A stretch of DNA of 64,000 nucleotides from Candidatus Amarolinea dominans (GCA_016719785.1 JADJYJ010000008.1:328272-392271); one strand, 5' to 3'; shown: positions 8,861 through 18,423, counted from the first letter of the stretch. Numbers and translations are program-made. Notes: a model not told the origin generated them from the letters alone.

Positions 8861-9787
8861 TTATCCGCCTGTTGCCAACAGATTGAACACGCTTTCCAAC
8901 GTGCGCACGTCGCGGCGCAGTTCACGCAGGGGCCAGTTGCGCTGGCGGGCCAGGTCATAGATGGCCGGGCACAGGTCATTGTCGCTGGCATCCGTGCCCA
9001 CGATGCGGTAGGCCGGGAAGGCATCGGCCGTCTGCAGTGGCTCCACGGTGCGCACATGGGCCAGGCCGGCCAGGGCCGCTTCCACATCGCGCTGCCGGTC
9101 CTGCAAGACCAGGATCGCATCGGCGGTCGCGGCCAGGGTGGACAGGCGCTGATCGGCCTTGATCTGGCCGTTGAGGATGATGATCACGCGATCGCACAGC
9201 GCCTCGACCTCGGACAGGATGTGGGTAGAGAAGAGGATCGTGCTTTCTTGGGACAGGCGCTTGATGAGGCGCCGAATTTCCACGATCTGCGTCGGGTCGA
9301 GGCCCACGGTCGGTTCGTCGAAGACCAGGAACTTGGGTTTGTGCAGGATGGCCTGCGCCAGGCCGACGCGCTGACGAAAGCCTTTGCTCAGGGTGCCGAT
9401 CGGCTGCGTCAGCCGGTCCTGCAGGCTGGTGGCGACGATGGCCTCGGACAGGCGCCGGGGTTGCTCGGCCTCCGGAATCTCGCGCAGGTCGGCCATGAGC
9501 TTGAGGTAGGCCTGCACCGACAGCTCCGGGTAGAGCGGTGCATTTTCGGGCAGGTAGCCGATGCGGGCTTGGATGGCCCGCGTGTGGGTCAGCACATCCA
9601 GGCCATCAATCGTCACCGTGCCGCCGTCCGGCTGCAGATAGCCGGTGAGAATCTTCATCAGGGTCGTTTTGCCCGCGCCGTTGGGGCCAAGCAAACCCAC
9701 GATCTCACCCTGGTGAATGTCCAGGCTGACGCCAGCCAGGGCTTCGATGGGACCGTAGGATTTCGTTACGTCTTTGACTTCGATCAC
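8861..9787 (-). CDS. ABC transporter ATP-binding protein (GldA/CcmA-like)
   Basis: ATPase of an ABC-2 exporter, 308 residues from a GTG start. Walker A is GLLGPNGAGKTTL, the signature is LSKGFRQRVGLAQ, Walker B is FLVFDEPTVGLDP, and the switch histidine is in FSTHILSEVEAL. I prefer the GTG of VIEVKDVTKSYG because GGAGG lies at ideal distance upstream. The longer frame would add 34 residues unlike the family. The C-terminal 80 residues are a small regulatory-type extension (ADAILVLQDRQRDVEAAL). It is first in a three-gene operon with the fused permease/GldG and DUF4340 genes, and a good promoter precedes it. Confidence 0.92.
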   Translation of the reverse strand: MIEVKDVTKSYGPIEALAGVSLDIHQGEIVGLLGPNGAGKTTLMKILTGYLQPDGGTVTIDGLDVLTHTRAIQARIGYLPENAPLYPELSVQAYLKLMADLREIPEAEQPRRLSEAIVATSLQDRLTQPIGTLSKGFRQRVGLAQAILHKPKFLVFDEPTVGLDPTQIVEIRRLIKRLSQESTILFSTHILSEVEALCDRVIIILNGQIKADQRLSTLAATADAILVLQDRQRDVEAALAGLAHVRTVEPLQTADAFPAYRIVGTDASDNDLCPAIYDLARQRNWPLRELRRDVRTLESVFNLLATGG

Positions 9788-9905
9788 GCCATTGACCTCC
9801 AGAATCCGAGTAACACGCAAGAAACCAGGTCTGAAATCAGGCAAGCGCTGGGGAGCGTCTCCAATCCTGCCCTCAAACCTGGTCTCCACTGCGAACGTAA
9901 GTCGA

Positions 9906-9934
9906 ATTATACAAACGGGTGACGCCTACGGCAA
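9906..9934 (-). promoter_or_regulatory. Sigma-70-type promoter for the ABC exporter operon
   Basis: Read on the minus strand: TTGCCG, a 17-base spacer, then a perfect TATAAT. The predicted start of transcription lies about 110 bases before the ATPase GTG. This is pattern matching only. Confidence 0.5.
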
Positions 9935-9950
9935 ATTTTCACCCACCGAC

Positions 9951-11832
9951 CTACTTGACAACGGATGGAACGAAGGTCTGGCGCCCGGTGCGCAAGAGGC
10001 CAGGCGCCGTGCCTGCGCGTCCATCCGGTGATGTCGTGGTGACGTCGTGACATCCAGGAGGCAAGTCTGCCGGCAGCGTCACCTCTGCGTGTTCCTGGTC
10101 AATCACTGTCGCGGCGACAGGCGCGGCATCGCCGATTTGCACCGTCATACGATCGGCAAAGTTATCGCCTTCGAGGTGTAGGGTTCTTCCAGAGAGCATG
10201 ACACGTCGAGCGATGGGGGTGCGCCAGCCGGATAGACTGACCTCGTCAAGTTCTGCCCATGTGGCCGCGTGATCGGCATCGCCGGCCATGCGAAAGGCAA
10301 AGTTGACCGTTTGCCCGCGGAATGGCGTCATGTCAATCCAAACATGCCGCCAATCATCGGCCGATTCACTGGTTGTCCAAACGGTGGCGCCCGCGACCGT
10401 CAGCACCAGGGGATCAGGAATGCCTGTACTGATTTGCCCATACCGATAGAAAAACGATAAGGTGGGCGCAGGCATTTCGGTGGGAATCGAGATCGTTTGG
10501 CGCAACAGCGCTTCGCCGGGCTGCGCGTCGAGCGCCATATCGGCCACAGCGCCTGGCGTGGCAAGCAGCAGGCGTTGGCCAATCGTATCAACCAACCCAG
10601 CGCTAACAGGGAAAGCGATATTGTGATCCAATTGGGCAGACCACGTGTCACCGCCGTCAGTCGTTACCCGATGGGCGAGGCCAGTACTGTTGTACACTTG
10701 TGGATTGATAATGGCGCCAAAGGCATGAACAACACCGCGGCCATCATCGAACAGAAACGGCGTAGCCAGTTGATTGATAGATGGAAAGCGCCAGGGCGCC
10801 CAGGTCGCGCCCCAATCATGCGAGTGCAGAGTGCCAACATGACATCCACCGGTCATGCATACAGTCGCTCCCAACACCAACTGGCCCGTAGGACCGGCAG
10901 CCAGACTCAGGTTGGCAAAGTACGTTACTGTCTGTGATGCACTCCATAGGGCGCGCGGGGGCGACCAGGAGCCGTCCGCTCCCAGGGATGACTGCATCAT
11001 CCTGATCCATCCCGGCGCCGGTGTTGCTGTTTGATGTTCAGCCCAGAATGCGAGCAGTTCACCCGTTGGTGTGGAAGTGACGTTGAAGCCGGTGATCCCA
11101 TAAGGATCATACGATAACATGCGTTGCGGAGGAGTCCAACTGCCGTCAGCATTTTGCTTCATGAACAGGAGTTTGCCGGGACAGTTATCACAAGAAATGA
11201 CAAGTCTGAGTTGGCCTGTGGCTATGGCCGACAGCTTCATGGACTGGACAGGCGCTGGCAGGGATGCGATGAGGATTGGCTCCGACCAATCGCTATTCGG
11301 CAACTTTCGGAGGTATGAAAGTTGATATTGGCCGTTGGTCCCGGTGTGCAAAACCGCATGGATGGCGCCGTCCGGGGTTGCCGTGAGACTCAGGGTACTC
11401 CAATACTCGAACAGGATAACCGGTTCGGACCAATCACCTCCAGGCGGACGGTGACGGTACAGGGTATGAACGCGTGTACTAGGTACGGGAAGCAGGTAGA
11501 GGATATGTTGCTCGCCATTGACATCCAACGCCGCCGCGAGCGGTTCACCCCAATTCATATAGTATTCATTGAATATCCTGACATTTTGGAGGGTGCTTGG
11601 ACGCCCCAATCGCACGGCGTGGGCGCCGCTGCGTCCACGATACGATGTGGTGGGCGTAAACACGCCTGAAAAAGTCCATCCGGCCGCGCCCTGTTCGAAT
11701 CCGCCGTTGGTCACCAGGTTCGTTGCGCCAGGCAGATAGAATTCGAAGTTTGCGACACTGACGCGTTCGAAGTCTCGAATGGGTGAGTTCGTAACCCGAT
11801 TGCCGCGCCTGAAGATGACGCCCTTGTATCGC
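9951..11832 (-). CDS. Secreted sialidase-like/TIG protein, 3' part of a frameshifted gene
   Basis: This frame continues the upstream propeller gene after a one-base frameshift near 11830. In the other frame the join reads FDLLFAA and continues here as RYKGVIFRRGN. It holds a jelly-roll-like segment (NLVTNGGFEQGAAGWTFSG) and a BNR-like neuraminidase propeller with repeated SW-type motifs (PNSDWSEPILIA, GADGSWSPPRALW, SHDWGATWAPW). A second carbohydrate-binding-like jelly roll follows, then a C-terminal IPT/TIG-like domain (LSGRTLHLEGDNFADRMTVQI). The whole locus of 3,373 bases is one base over a multiple of three, fitting a single extra base. If the shift is real, this part is translated only from an internal start or not at all. 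Confidence 0.7.
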
Positions 11833-13323
11833 GGCAAACAGCAGATCGAAGCTGCCGCTGCGATAACTGGCGGCAAACGGCCCTGGCACATCGTGATCAG
11901 TAGAGTAGACACGCGCGCCCGGCAGAAGCACGCCGCGGCCGTCGCGCGTCTCGCCTTGAATCTTCATGGCATAGACCACTGTCTGAGCATCCGGCGCGTC
12001 CGGCCACGGCTCCACGTTCAGCGCATGATCGCGCGCCCGCGCCCGAAAACTAAAGGCATTGCCTGGCCAAACAGACGGCGTGACTGTTGCGCGCCCATTG
12101 GCGTCAGGCGTCGGTTGAACGGGCAAATCGTACCAGAGATCGTTGTTGGCGCGCTGCTGAATGTCAAACGATGCGATGCCAGCGCCCTGCCCATCGCTGC
12201 CGCTGACGACAATAGTCAACGGAGTATCCACTCGAGTCTGTGCGGGCAATGGCTCGACGGCGCTGTCTGGCGGGGTAACATCGAAAGAGCGCCAGTCGGG
12301 GTTTGCATCAAGCAGTGACGCGGTGATAGCAACCGGGTTCCCGCCCGTTAGGGGTACCCGCTGCAAACGCAGCGAACTGAGGTAGAGCCGGCCATCCCGA
12401 ATGACATACTCTGTTCGCGTAAATGCCAGCCAATGGCCCTCTCCGGTCCAACTGCCCATCCAGGCATCCACGAGCGTCGCACCCGGATCATACACGGTGT
12501 GGAGTCCTGTGCCGTCAATCGCCATGACTGCTATTTCGTTCCACTGGTCTCCATCAGCGTCGTAATCGAAGGCAAGAAAGCGACCATCGGGAGACCAGGT
12601 CACATTCTCCAGGTACCGCAGCGGCGCCGAGATGGTTCGCGCATTGGCGCCGTTGGGATCGGCCAGCACAATGCTGCCAACATAGCCGTCAATGTTCACC
12701 CAAACCAGCTTCGACCCATCAGGCGACCAGGCCGGATCAACATCCGGCATTTCATGATAGGTGATCCGGGTGGAATTCGAACCGTCCGTATTGGCCACGT
12801 AAATATCGAGGTTGTCATCGCGATCGCGCACGTAGGCGATGCGCGTGCCCTGCGGCGACAGGGCAGGTTGGCTTTCATCATCGCCTGACGACGTCACCTG
12901 GCGCAAGTTCGAGCCATCTGCCCGCACGATGAAGATGTCCAGGTTTTCGTTACGATTCGATGCAAAGGCAACCTGCGCGGCGGCGCGATCGAAGGATGGC
13001 AATCCATCGCTCCCTGCATGATTCGTGAGACGCGTCAGATGGCTTCCATCGCCGCCAGCCGTGTAGATTTCCCAATTACCGTCACGGTACGATTGGAACG
13101 CAACACGCGTCCATTCGCCCATGCCGGCAGGCGTCACCTCTTCGATGAGAGGCATCGTATCGAGACCAGCAGGCGCGGGCGATGCAAGACTCAGCGGGTT
13201 GTGGAAATCAGCCCAAGCGCGTGCTTTGATCTCGCCTGGCGGCGGCGGGGAGGCCGGCGCTGCAGCCGGCAGCAGTGCAACGACTGTCAGGACAAGCATA
13301 GTGTGAGCAAACGAACGCCACAT
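11566..13323 (-). CDS. Secreted TolB-like beta-propeller protein, 5' part of a frameshifted gene
   Basis: It starts with a signal peptide (SFAHTMLVLTVVALLPAAAPA). It then carries TolB/PD40 propeller repeats: GNWEIYTAGGDGSHLTRLT, ENLDIFIVRADGSNLRQVT, DNLDIYVANTDGSNSTRIT and PDGRFLAFDYDADGDQWNEI. A fibronectin-like or Ig-like segment (PDSAVEPLPAQTRVDTPLTI) and a carboxypeptidase-regulatory-like stretch follow. Sense coding stops near 11830, where the frame should move by one base; the residues encoded from there down to the stop are out of frame. Probable role: secreted or surface protein that binds polymers. No catalytic residues recognised. The neighbouring ABC operon is on the same strand but has its own promoter. 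Confidence 0.75.
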   Translation of the reverse strand: MWRSFAHTMLVLTVVALLPAAAPASPPPPGEIKARAWADFHNPLSLASPAPAGLDTMPLIEEVTPAGMGEWTRVAFQSYRDGNWEIYTAGGDGSHLTRLTNHAGSDGLPSFDRAAAQVAFASNRNENLDIFIVRADGSNLRQVTSSGDDESQPALSPQGTRIAYVRDRDDNLDIYVANTDGSNSTRITYHEMPDVDPAWSPDGSKLVWVNIDGYVGSIVLADPNGANARTISAPLRYLENVTWSPDGRFLAFDYDADGDQWNEIAVMAIDGTGLHTVYDPGATLVDAWMGSWTGEGHWLAFTRTEYVIRDGRLYLSSLRLQRVPLTGGNPVAITASLLDANPDWRSFDVTPPDSAVEPLPAQTRVDTPLTIVVSGSDGQGAGIASFDIQQRANNDLWYDLPVQPTPDANGRATVTPSVWPGNAFSFRARARDHALNVEPWPDAPDAQTVVYAMKIQGETRDGRGVLLPGARVYSTDHDVPGPFAASYRSGSFDLLFAAIQGRHLQARQSGYELTHSRLRTRQCRKLRILSAWRNEPGDQRRIRTGRGRMDFFRRVYAHHIVSWTQRRPRRAIGASKHPPKCQDIQ

Positions 13324-13490
13324 GGTACACCTCGTCTTTCGTGGAATTGCGAGACGTCACTCTTGGCCAATAAACCGTTCTCGGCTGCGAGGCCACCGAG
13401 TGTCTGCTCCTTGAACGCTTCCAAGCGTTTAGCCTGGGTCTGGCGGTATTGTATTCTCATCCCCCTTCTGTTGGCAAATAGAGCGTTTCT

Positions 13491-13518
13491 TTGCAGCATT
13501 GTCAGTTCCGTGTATACT
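13491..13518 (+). promoter_or_regulatory. Sigma-70-type promoter close to the HEAT-repeat gene
   Basis: TTGCAG, a 16-base spacer, then TATACT. The predicted transcript start (about 13525) falls on the proposed start codons ATG GTG ATG (13522-13530). The mRNA would therefore have almost no leader, or translation begins further downstream. Confidence 0.45.
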
Positions 13519-13521
13519 TGC

Positions 13522-14883
13522 ATGGTGATGATAATCGTTTCTGAGGTCAACCGTGAGCAGGGGGCCGGCGCGAATCGAGCCGGCGGCGTGTGGCGGCGGC
13601 TGGCGCGGCGTTTATCGGCCTGGCAGGCGCAGATGGAGCGCTGGGCGCGCTTTGTTCGCTGGCAGTGGCAACCTGAGGCGCGCGCCTGGCTGCATGAACA
13701 GACCACCCGCCTGGCCAGTGCGTCTCCCCAACAGCGCTGGCAGGCCGCGGCCGCGCTGCGGGGCGCCCCGCTCGGCGGTCGCGATCTTGCGGCCCTGGGC
13801 GATTTGTTGCACGATGCAGAACCGTTTGTCCGATGGGAGGCAGCAATGACGTTGAAAGATGTGGGCGGCCAGGTCGCCATTGGTATCTTGCAGCAGACCC
13901 TCGCTGGCGAAAGCCCGGTCGGCCTGGCCTCCGCGGCCGAAGCATTGGCCGAGCTGGGCGAAGTGACCGCCGTTCCGCGCCTGGTCGAGTTGACCCGGCA
14001 CGATGACCCGGGCGTGCGCGCCAGCGCCTGCGCCGCGCTGGGCCGGCTGGCCCAAGCGCAGGACGCAGACGTCATTCAGGCGCTCATTGCAACCTTGAAG
14101 GACGCCATCCCCGGCGTGCGCCAGCTTGCCGCACAGGCGTTGGGGCGCGTCGGCGCGCCGCTGGCGGTGACCCCGTTGATTGCTGCACTGCGCCGGCGCG
14201 ATGAGTTTCGCCTGGTGCGCCGCTCCGCCACCTGGTCCCTGGGCCAACTGGGGCCGGACCCGCTGGCGGTGGAGGCGCTGTCCGAAGCGCTGACCGATAA
14301 GGACGGCGAAGTACGCCTGCTGGCCGCGCAGGGCCTGGGACAGATCGGCCACGCCAAGGTCGTCAACCTGCTGCGGCCACTGGTGGAGGATTGGCACGAT
14401 ACTGGCCGCGGCACCGTGGCCATGGCCGTCATCAAGGCCATTCAGGAGATCGAGGCCCGCAACGCGGCGCTGCAACCGCCGACGCCCGAAGTTCCGATCG
14501 AGCATGGCGAGGAGAGTCTGGCCGAACGCAAACGGCGCCTGGGCCTGATGCCTGCGGAAGCCGCACCGGTCCCGCCCGTGGAAGCCGCACCGGTCCCGCC
14601 GCCCGCGGAAGCCGCACCGGTCCCGCCGCCCGCGGAAGCCGCACCGGTCCCGCCGCCCGCGGAAGCTGCACCGGTCCCGCCGCCCCCGCCACCGGCTGCA
14701 GAAGAGGCGCCGCCTGCCCCGGCGGCGGAACAGCCAGCACAAACGGATGCGGCGCCCAAGCGCCCATCCCGGCGCAAGGCCGAACCAAAGCGCGCCGCCC
14801 CGCATGCGCCGCGCAAGAAAAAATCGCCTGCCGATGAGCCGGTCATGCCCGCGGAGGGCCTTGAGCTGAACGACGAAGCCTGA
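13522..14883 (+). CDS. HEAT-repeat protein with a proline-rich repeat tail
   Basis: A protein of about 453 residues. After a basic, tryptophan-rich N-terminus (WRRLARRLSAWQAQMERWARF), residues about 60-310 are HEAT/PBS-lyase-type repeats of roughly 31 residues, with motifs such as DDPGVRASACAALGRLA, DAIPGVRQLAAQALGRVG and DKDGEVRLLAAQGLGQIG. Such repeats form helical solenoids for protein binding. The tail has five near-identical EAAPVPPPA units and ends in a lysine-rich stretch (RRKAEPKRAAPHAPRKKK). No enzyme motif is visible. Probably a cytoplasmic scaffold; partners unknown. No Shine-Dalgarno site is obvious and several start codons are possible. It converges with the beta-helix gene, 43 bases apart. 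Confidence 0.8.
   Translation: MVMIIVSEVNREQGAGANRAGGVWRRLARRLSAWQAQMERWARFVRWQWQPEARAWLHEQTTRLASASPQQRWQAAAALRGAPLGGRDLAALGDLLHDAEPFVRWEAAMTLKDVGGQVAIGILQQTLAGESPVGLASAAEALAELGEVTAVPRLVELTRHDDPGVRASACAALGRLAQAQDADVIQALIATLKDAIPGVRQLAAQALGRVGAPLAVTPLIAALRRRDEFRLVRRSATWSLGQLGPDPLAVEALSEALTDKDGEVRLLAAQGLGQIGHAKVVNLLRPLVEDWHDTGRGTVAMAVIKAIQEIEARNAALQPPTPEVPIEHGEESLAERKRRLGLMPAEAAPVPPVEAAPVPPPAEAAPVPPPAEAAPVPPPAEAAPVPPPPPPAAEEAPPAPAAEQPAQTDAAPKRPSRRKAEPKRAAPHAPRKKKSPADEPVMPAEGLELNDEA
14557..14688 (+). repeat. In-frame tandem repeat (one 24-base unit, then four of 27 bases) in the HEAT gene
   Basis: Five consecutive units beginning GAAGCCGCACCGGTCCCG encode EAAPVPPPA. The first unit lacks one codon and the last has a silent C-to-T change. 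The near-identity at DNA level implies recent expansion by slippage. Confidence 0.9.
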
Positions 14884-14926
14884 GGTCAGCCGACGCCGTC
14901 TTGGCGCAGGAGTTCAAGGCTCGATT

Positions 14927-16735
14927 CTATACCGCCACGGCCGCGGCGACCCGCTGCACGTCCACGACATCAATGACGCCGTTGCCATCCTGATCGTAGA
15001 GCGCCGCGCAGTTCGCGCTGCACGGCCAGGCGCTGGCCTCCTGCTGCACATCGAGCACGGTGATGGAACCGTCGCCGTTGACATCCTCCGGCCGGTGCCA
15101 CTCGATGGCGCCCAGGTCGCAGAGCGCGTTGCCATCGCCGTTGCCGTCCACCGGCCGGCTGAAGCCGCGCCAATCGCCGGCCGGGCACAGCGCCGGGCTG
15201 CCCGCGTCCAGCGCGGGGCTGCCGGGCAGGAGATGCGCATCGAAACTGTCCATCTCCACGCTGACCAGGCCAGGCGCAACGCCGCAGATGGCATGACCGC
15301 CCGGACAGGCGTCATCCTTGACGTTGTTGGCAAGGGTGTAGTCGAAATCGAACGGGTTGTGGTCGAAGGTTTCCTGGTAGGCCAGGCAGGTCAGCTCGAA
15401 CGGCTGCAAGAAGTCCACCTGGCCCTGGAACAGGTTGTTGCGCAGCGTGACGCGCTCCTGACCATTGCCCGGCCCATAGCGTTCGGCCGTCAGCAGGCAA
15501 TCGCCTTCGCTCGTCACGGTATTGTTGGTGATGGTGGCCTGGTCGCCCTGGGTCAGGCCGACGGCCAGCGCGGCGCCCAGCGCGCGGCAGTTGTCCACGT
15601 CATAGGTGAACGGCTGCCCATCGAAGAAGCCGCAGTTGCCGACGATGATCGAGTTTTCCAGCAGAAATGGCCCGCGGTAATTCTTGATCTGATTGCCGGC
15701 ATTGCCCACAGCCAGCACGCGGCGCATCTGCACCGACGACCCCGGTTCGGACACGTACAGCAGATCGAAACCGTCAGAGGTGTTGTAGCGCGCCGTTGCA
15801 TCCTCGAAGACCCACTGCCCGCCGGTCGCGCCGGTGGCAAAGCCATCGCCATAGCCGCCGGCCGACTGCGCCCAGCAGCCGGTCGGTTGACCCTCCGGCC
15901 AGGTCTCGCCGCAGCCGTTCCATTCGATCAGCACACGGCGAAAAGTCAGCACGCCGCTGTTCGAATCGCCGCCGTAGATGTCGCCATCCCAGCCCACCCA
16001 GCCATTGCCCGCGATGCGCACCCGCTCGACCGTCCAATCGTGCAGGCGGCCGGCGTGAATGCCGCCGCTGGCCAGGCCATGCACATCGAGATCGTGCAGA
16101 TAGACATCGGTGGAATCTTCGGCCTGCAAACCGATGCTGGCCCACGGGCCGTAGGGGGATGAATCGCGCTGGCAGGGAATGGCGCCGCTGTGAAACTCCA
16201 CGCAGGTCGCGTGATCGGTGATTTCCAGGCAGCCCAACTCCACATGACTGCTGTCGGTCAGGTTGACGATGAACCAGGGACGTTCGGCGCCCCACAGCTC
16301 CGGCGGATTGGCGCAGCCCTGATCCCAGCCTGCGCCCAGGATACGCGTGCGCTGCGCTGCGCTCGGCCCGCTGGGAATGGGCGGCATCACGCAGTCGAAA
16401 GAACCGCCCGCGTCGCAGGCGCCGGTCTCCGGCGCGCCGAAGCCCATGCGATAGCTGCCCGCGGCGATGAACAGGGTGTCGCCCCCGGCCAGGCGCGGCG
16501 CGGCGCCAGGCGGTAGGGCGCGGAAAGGATGATCCCACGCGCAGGGCAGATTGCTGCCGCTGCCGGGGTAGGGCGCGTCCACGCGACCGTTACACTGGGT
16601 GGTCGAACCGCCGTCCGGCCGCACAAAATAGGCGACGGCAGCCGGCGCATCTCCCTGCGCGGGCTGCACCGCGCCGCTGGCCAGGAGCATCAACAACAGC
16701 CAGGCGCCCAGGAATCCAACAGAACGATCATTCAT
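14927..16735 (-). CDS. Secreted right-handed beta-helix protein with dockerin-like C-terminus
   Basis: A 602-residue protein from the ATG of MNDRSVGFLG, which has AGGAGG six bases upstream; the longer frame adds 17 unlikely residues. A signal peptide (FLGAWLLLMLLASGAVQPAQG) leads a pectate-lyase-like beta-helix with many N-rich turns (NSGVLTFRRVLIEWNGC, LLENSIIVGNCGF, ATITNNTVTSEGDC). The helix ends in the typical LCDLGAIEWH. Residues about 545-602 form a dockerin-like pair of calcium loops (VNGDGSITVLDVQ and YDQDGNGVIDVVDVQ). Many cysteines suggest disulfides outside the cell. Family knowledge: such helices bind or cleave polysaccharides; I cannot identify catalytic residues, so a lyase function is not claimed. 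Confidence 0.85.
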   Translation of the reverse strand: MNDRSVGFLGAWLLLMLLASGAVQPAQGDAPAAVAYFVRPDGGSTTQCNGRVDAPYPGSGSNLPCAWDHPFRALPPGAAPRLAGGDTLFIAAGSYRMGFGAPETGACDAGGSFDCVMPPIPSGPSAAQRTRILGAGWDQGCANPPELWGAERPWFIVNLTDSSHVELGCLEITDHATCVEFHSGAIPCQRDSSPYGPWASIGLQAEDSTDVYLHDLDVHGLASGGIHAGRLHDWTVERVRIAGNGWVGWDGDIYGGDSNSGVLTFRRVLIEWNGCGETWPEGQPTGCWAQSAGGYGDGFATGATGGQWVFEDATARYNTSDGFDLLYVSEPGSSVQMRRVLAVGNAGNQIKNYRGPFLLENSIIVGNCGFFDGQPFTYDVDNCRALGAALAVGLTQGDQATITNNTVTSEGDCLLTAERYGPGNGQERVTLRNNLFQGQVDFLQPFELTCLAYQETFDHNPFDFDYTLANNVKDDACPGGHAICGVAPGLVSVEMDSFDAHLLPGSPALDAGSPALCPAGDWRGFSRPVDGNGDGNALCDLGAIEWHRPEDVNGDGSITVLDVQQEASAWPCSANCAALYDQDGNGVIDVVDVQRVAAAVAV

Positions 16736-16757
16736 ACCACACCTCCTGCACGCAGCG

Positions 16758-16786
16758 ATTATACGTCTGCCGGTCGCGCAGGGCAA
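16758..16786 (-). promoter_or_regulatory. Promoter for the beta-helix gene
   Basis: On the minus strand: TTGCCC, a 17-base spacer, TATAAT. The -10 box is 12 bases before the strong AGGAGG site of the gene, leaving a leader of roughly 16 bases. Confidence 0.5.
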
Positions 16787-16855
16787 GCCAGTTTATCCAT
16801 GCGCTGGGCGCACATCCCAACGCAAATAATGTGTGTTTGCCGCCAAAATGACACT

Positions 16856-16884
16856 TTGACATCTCCCCTAAACGATGATAAACT
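16856..16884 (+). promoter_or_regulatory. Promoter for the GNAT gene
   Basis: A perfect TTGACA, a 17-base spacer and a weak TAAACT. The predicted start of transcription is about 30 bases upstream of the GNAT start codon. Confidence 0.45.
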
Positions 16885-16922
16885 CAGATCATGCGAATCT
16901 ACCTGGGAGCTGACCACGACCG

Positions 16923-17948
16923 ATGACCACGCACGCGCTGACCACCGCAGCAGCCAAACCCCAACTGGAGCCGACCAACCTGCGCCCGCTCAACGTGCGG
17001 CGTGATCTGGGGGAGGTGGCAGATCTGATTTATGACGCCTTCGCCGACGAGCTGGATACCAGCGGCCTCAGCGCGCTGCGCGAAATGCGCGCCTTCGGTC
17101 ACATGGGACCGTTCACCCTGTTGCTCAGCCATTTCAACCCGGATTTCCACGACATGCTCGCTGGCTTTGTCTGGGAAGAAGACGGCGAGGTGGTCGGTAA
17201 CATCACCGTGCAGCGCGTGGACACCTACGGCCAGCGCTGGGCCATTGCCAACGTGGCTGTCGCCCTACCCTTTCGCGGCCGAGGCATCGCCCGCCGGCTG
17301 ATGGCTGTGACGCTGGACCACATCCGTGCGCGCGGCGGCGACTGGGCCATCTTGCAGGTGCGCCGTGACAACGACGTGGCACGCGGCCTTTACGAGCGCC
17401 TGGGCTTCGAGGTTCTGGGCGGGGTGAGCGATTACCGGCTGGCGCGGGTACCCGAAACCGTGCCGGCAGCCATGCAGCCGCTGCCTGGCCTGCGTTCACT
17501 GCGCGCAGACGAATGGTATGCGACCTATGAACTGGCACTGGCGGCCACGCCCAACCTGATGCACTGGTGGCGCCCGGTGCGCGCCGACAACTTCCGTCTC
17601 TACTTCGAGCGACGCCTGGGCGAAGCTGTGGCCGATATGGCCGGTCACTCGCGGGTCGTGCGCCTGGTGCTGCCCGACCCCGCCAAGCCGAACCAGTTTC
17701 TCGCCTTCCTGATGCTCCGAATTGCGCGCTGGCAAGGTACCCATGCGCTCCGGTTGTTCGTGCATCCAGATCAACGGGGTCAGATCGAACAGGCCTTGAT
17801 TCGCCACGCGTTGGACATTTTGACCGCGTACCCCCTCTTCCCGATCCACATCTCGCTGCAAGCCGCCGATCAAGAGACCGCCGCGGCGCTGCAGCAGTTC
17901 GGTTTCGCTGAGACGCGCACGCTGCTCACAATGCGCAAACGCCTGTGA
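16923..17948 (+). CDS. GNAT-family N-acetyltransferase, two-domain
   Basis: A 341-residue acetyltransferase. The N-terminal GNAT domain (about 20-180) has the acetyl-CoA-binding motif A, VALPFRGRGIARRLM, and the later helix NDVARGLYERLGFEVLGG. The C-terminal half (about 190-341) looks like a second, diverged GNAT fold (LRLFVHPDQRGQIEQALIRH) lacking the glycine-rich loop. Family knowledge: it moves an acetyl group from acetyl-CoA to an amine; the substrate cannot be told. GGGAG lies 13 bases before the ATG, rather far. It is followed after 30 bases by the holin-like gene on the same strand. Confidence 0.88.
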   Translation: MTTHALTTAAAKPQLEPTNLRPLNVRRDLGEVADLIYDAFADELDTSGLSALREMRAFGHMGPFTLLLSHFNPDFHDMLAGFVWEEDGEVVGNITVQRVDTYGQRWAIANVAVALPFRGRGIARRLMAVTLDHIRARGGDWAILQVRRDNDVARGLYERLGFEVLGGVSDYRLARVPETVPAAMQPLPGLRSLRADEWYATYELALAATPNLMHWWRPVRADNFRLYFERRLGEAVADMAGHSRVVRLVLPDPAKPNQFLAFLMLRIARWQGTHALRLFVHPDQRGQIEQALIRHALDILTAYPLFPIHISLQAADQETAAALQQFGFAETRTLLTMRKRL

Positions 17949-17978
17949 GCGCGGCGCCGCAGATAGGAGGAAAAAAAC

Positions 17979-18359
17979 ATGACTCGGTTCATCATTCGCC
18001 TGCTCATCAACGCGCTGGCCCTGGGAATCGCCGCGCAACTGGTGGGGCCTGGCATCAGCTACGATGGGTGGCAAGCGGTCCTCATCGTCGCGTTCATCTT
18101 CGGTCTGGTCAACGCCGTCATCCGGCCCATTCTGACCCTCTTGACCTGCCCGCTCATCATCTTGACCCTGGGCATCTTCACGTTGGTCATCAACGCCCTG
18201 ATGCTCCTGCTGGCCGGCAATATCGCCGAGGCCCTGGGGATCGGTTTTCGCGTGGATGGCTTCGGCCCGGCGTTCTTCGGCGGACTGATCATCAGCATCG
18301 TCAGCTTCTTCCTGTCGGTCTTTGTCCGCGATGACGCAGAGCGAACCAGGGCAGCCTAG
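17979..18359 (+). CDS. Phage holin family 4-type small membrane protein
   Basis: A 126-residue protein made almost entirely of four membrane segments. It has the family pattern FIIRLLINALALGIAAQLV, VAFIFGLVNAVIRPILTLL (the conserved N-A-x-x-R-P turn) and LTLGIFTLVINALMLLLAG. AGGAGG lies nine bases before the ATG. Proteins of this family (Phage_holin_4_2) are widespread chromosomal membrane proteins despite the name; a lysis role is not implied and the function is unknown. It probably shares a transcript with the GNAT gene. Confidence 0.85.
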   Translation: MTRFIIRLLINALALGIAAQLVGPGISYDGWQAVLIVAFIFGLVNAVIRPILTLLTCPLIILTLGIFTLVINALMLLLAGNIAEALGIGFRVDGFGPAFFGGLIISIVSFFLSVFVRDDAERTRAA

Positions 18360-18393
18360 GGGCAGGCCAGCGCAAGATTAAAAGGGGAGCGAA

Positions 18394-18423
18394 TTGACAT
18401 GCGTTACCTTCCTGCGGTATACT
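18394..18423 (+). promoter_or_regulatory. Promoter for the SH3-tailed membrane protein
   Basis: TTGACA, an 18-base spacer, TATACT. It is the closest consensus promoter upstream of the gene at 18504 and lies just after the stop of the holin-like gene. Confidence 0.5.

Noticed and set aside
7267..8886. A 539-codon plus-strand frame opposite the permease/GldG gene
   Set aside because: Antisense shadow: composition is dominated by H, Q, R and V as expected from reversed codons, with no motifs or ribosome site.
14557..14688. CRISPR-like or regulatory repeat
   Set aside because: The 27-base units are in frame, contiguous and code for EAAPVPPPA in a linker.
17979..18359. Evidence of a prophage from the holin-like protein
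   Set aside because: This holin family is common on bacterial chromosomes and no other phage gene is nearby.
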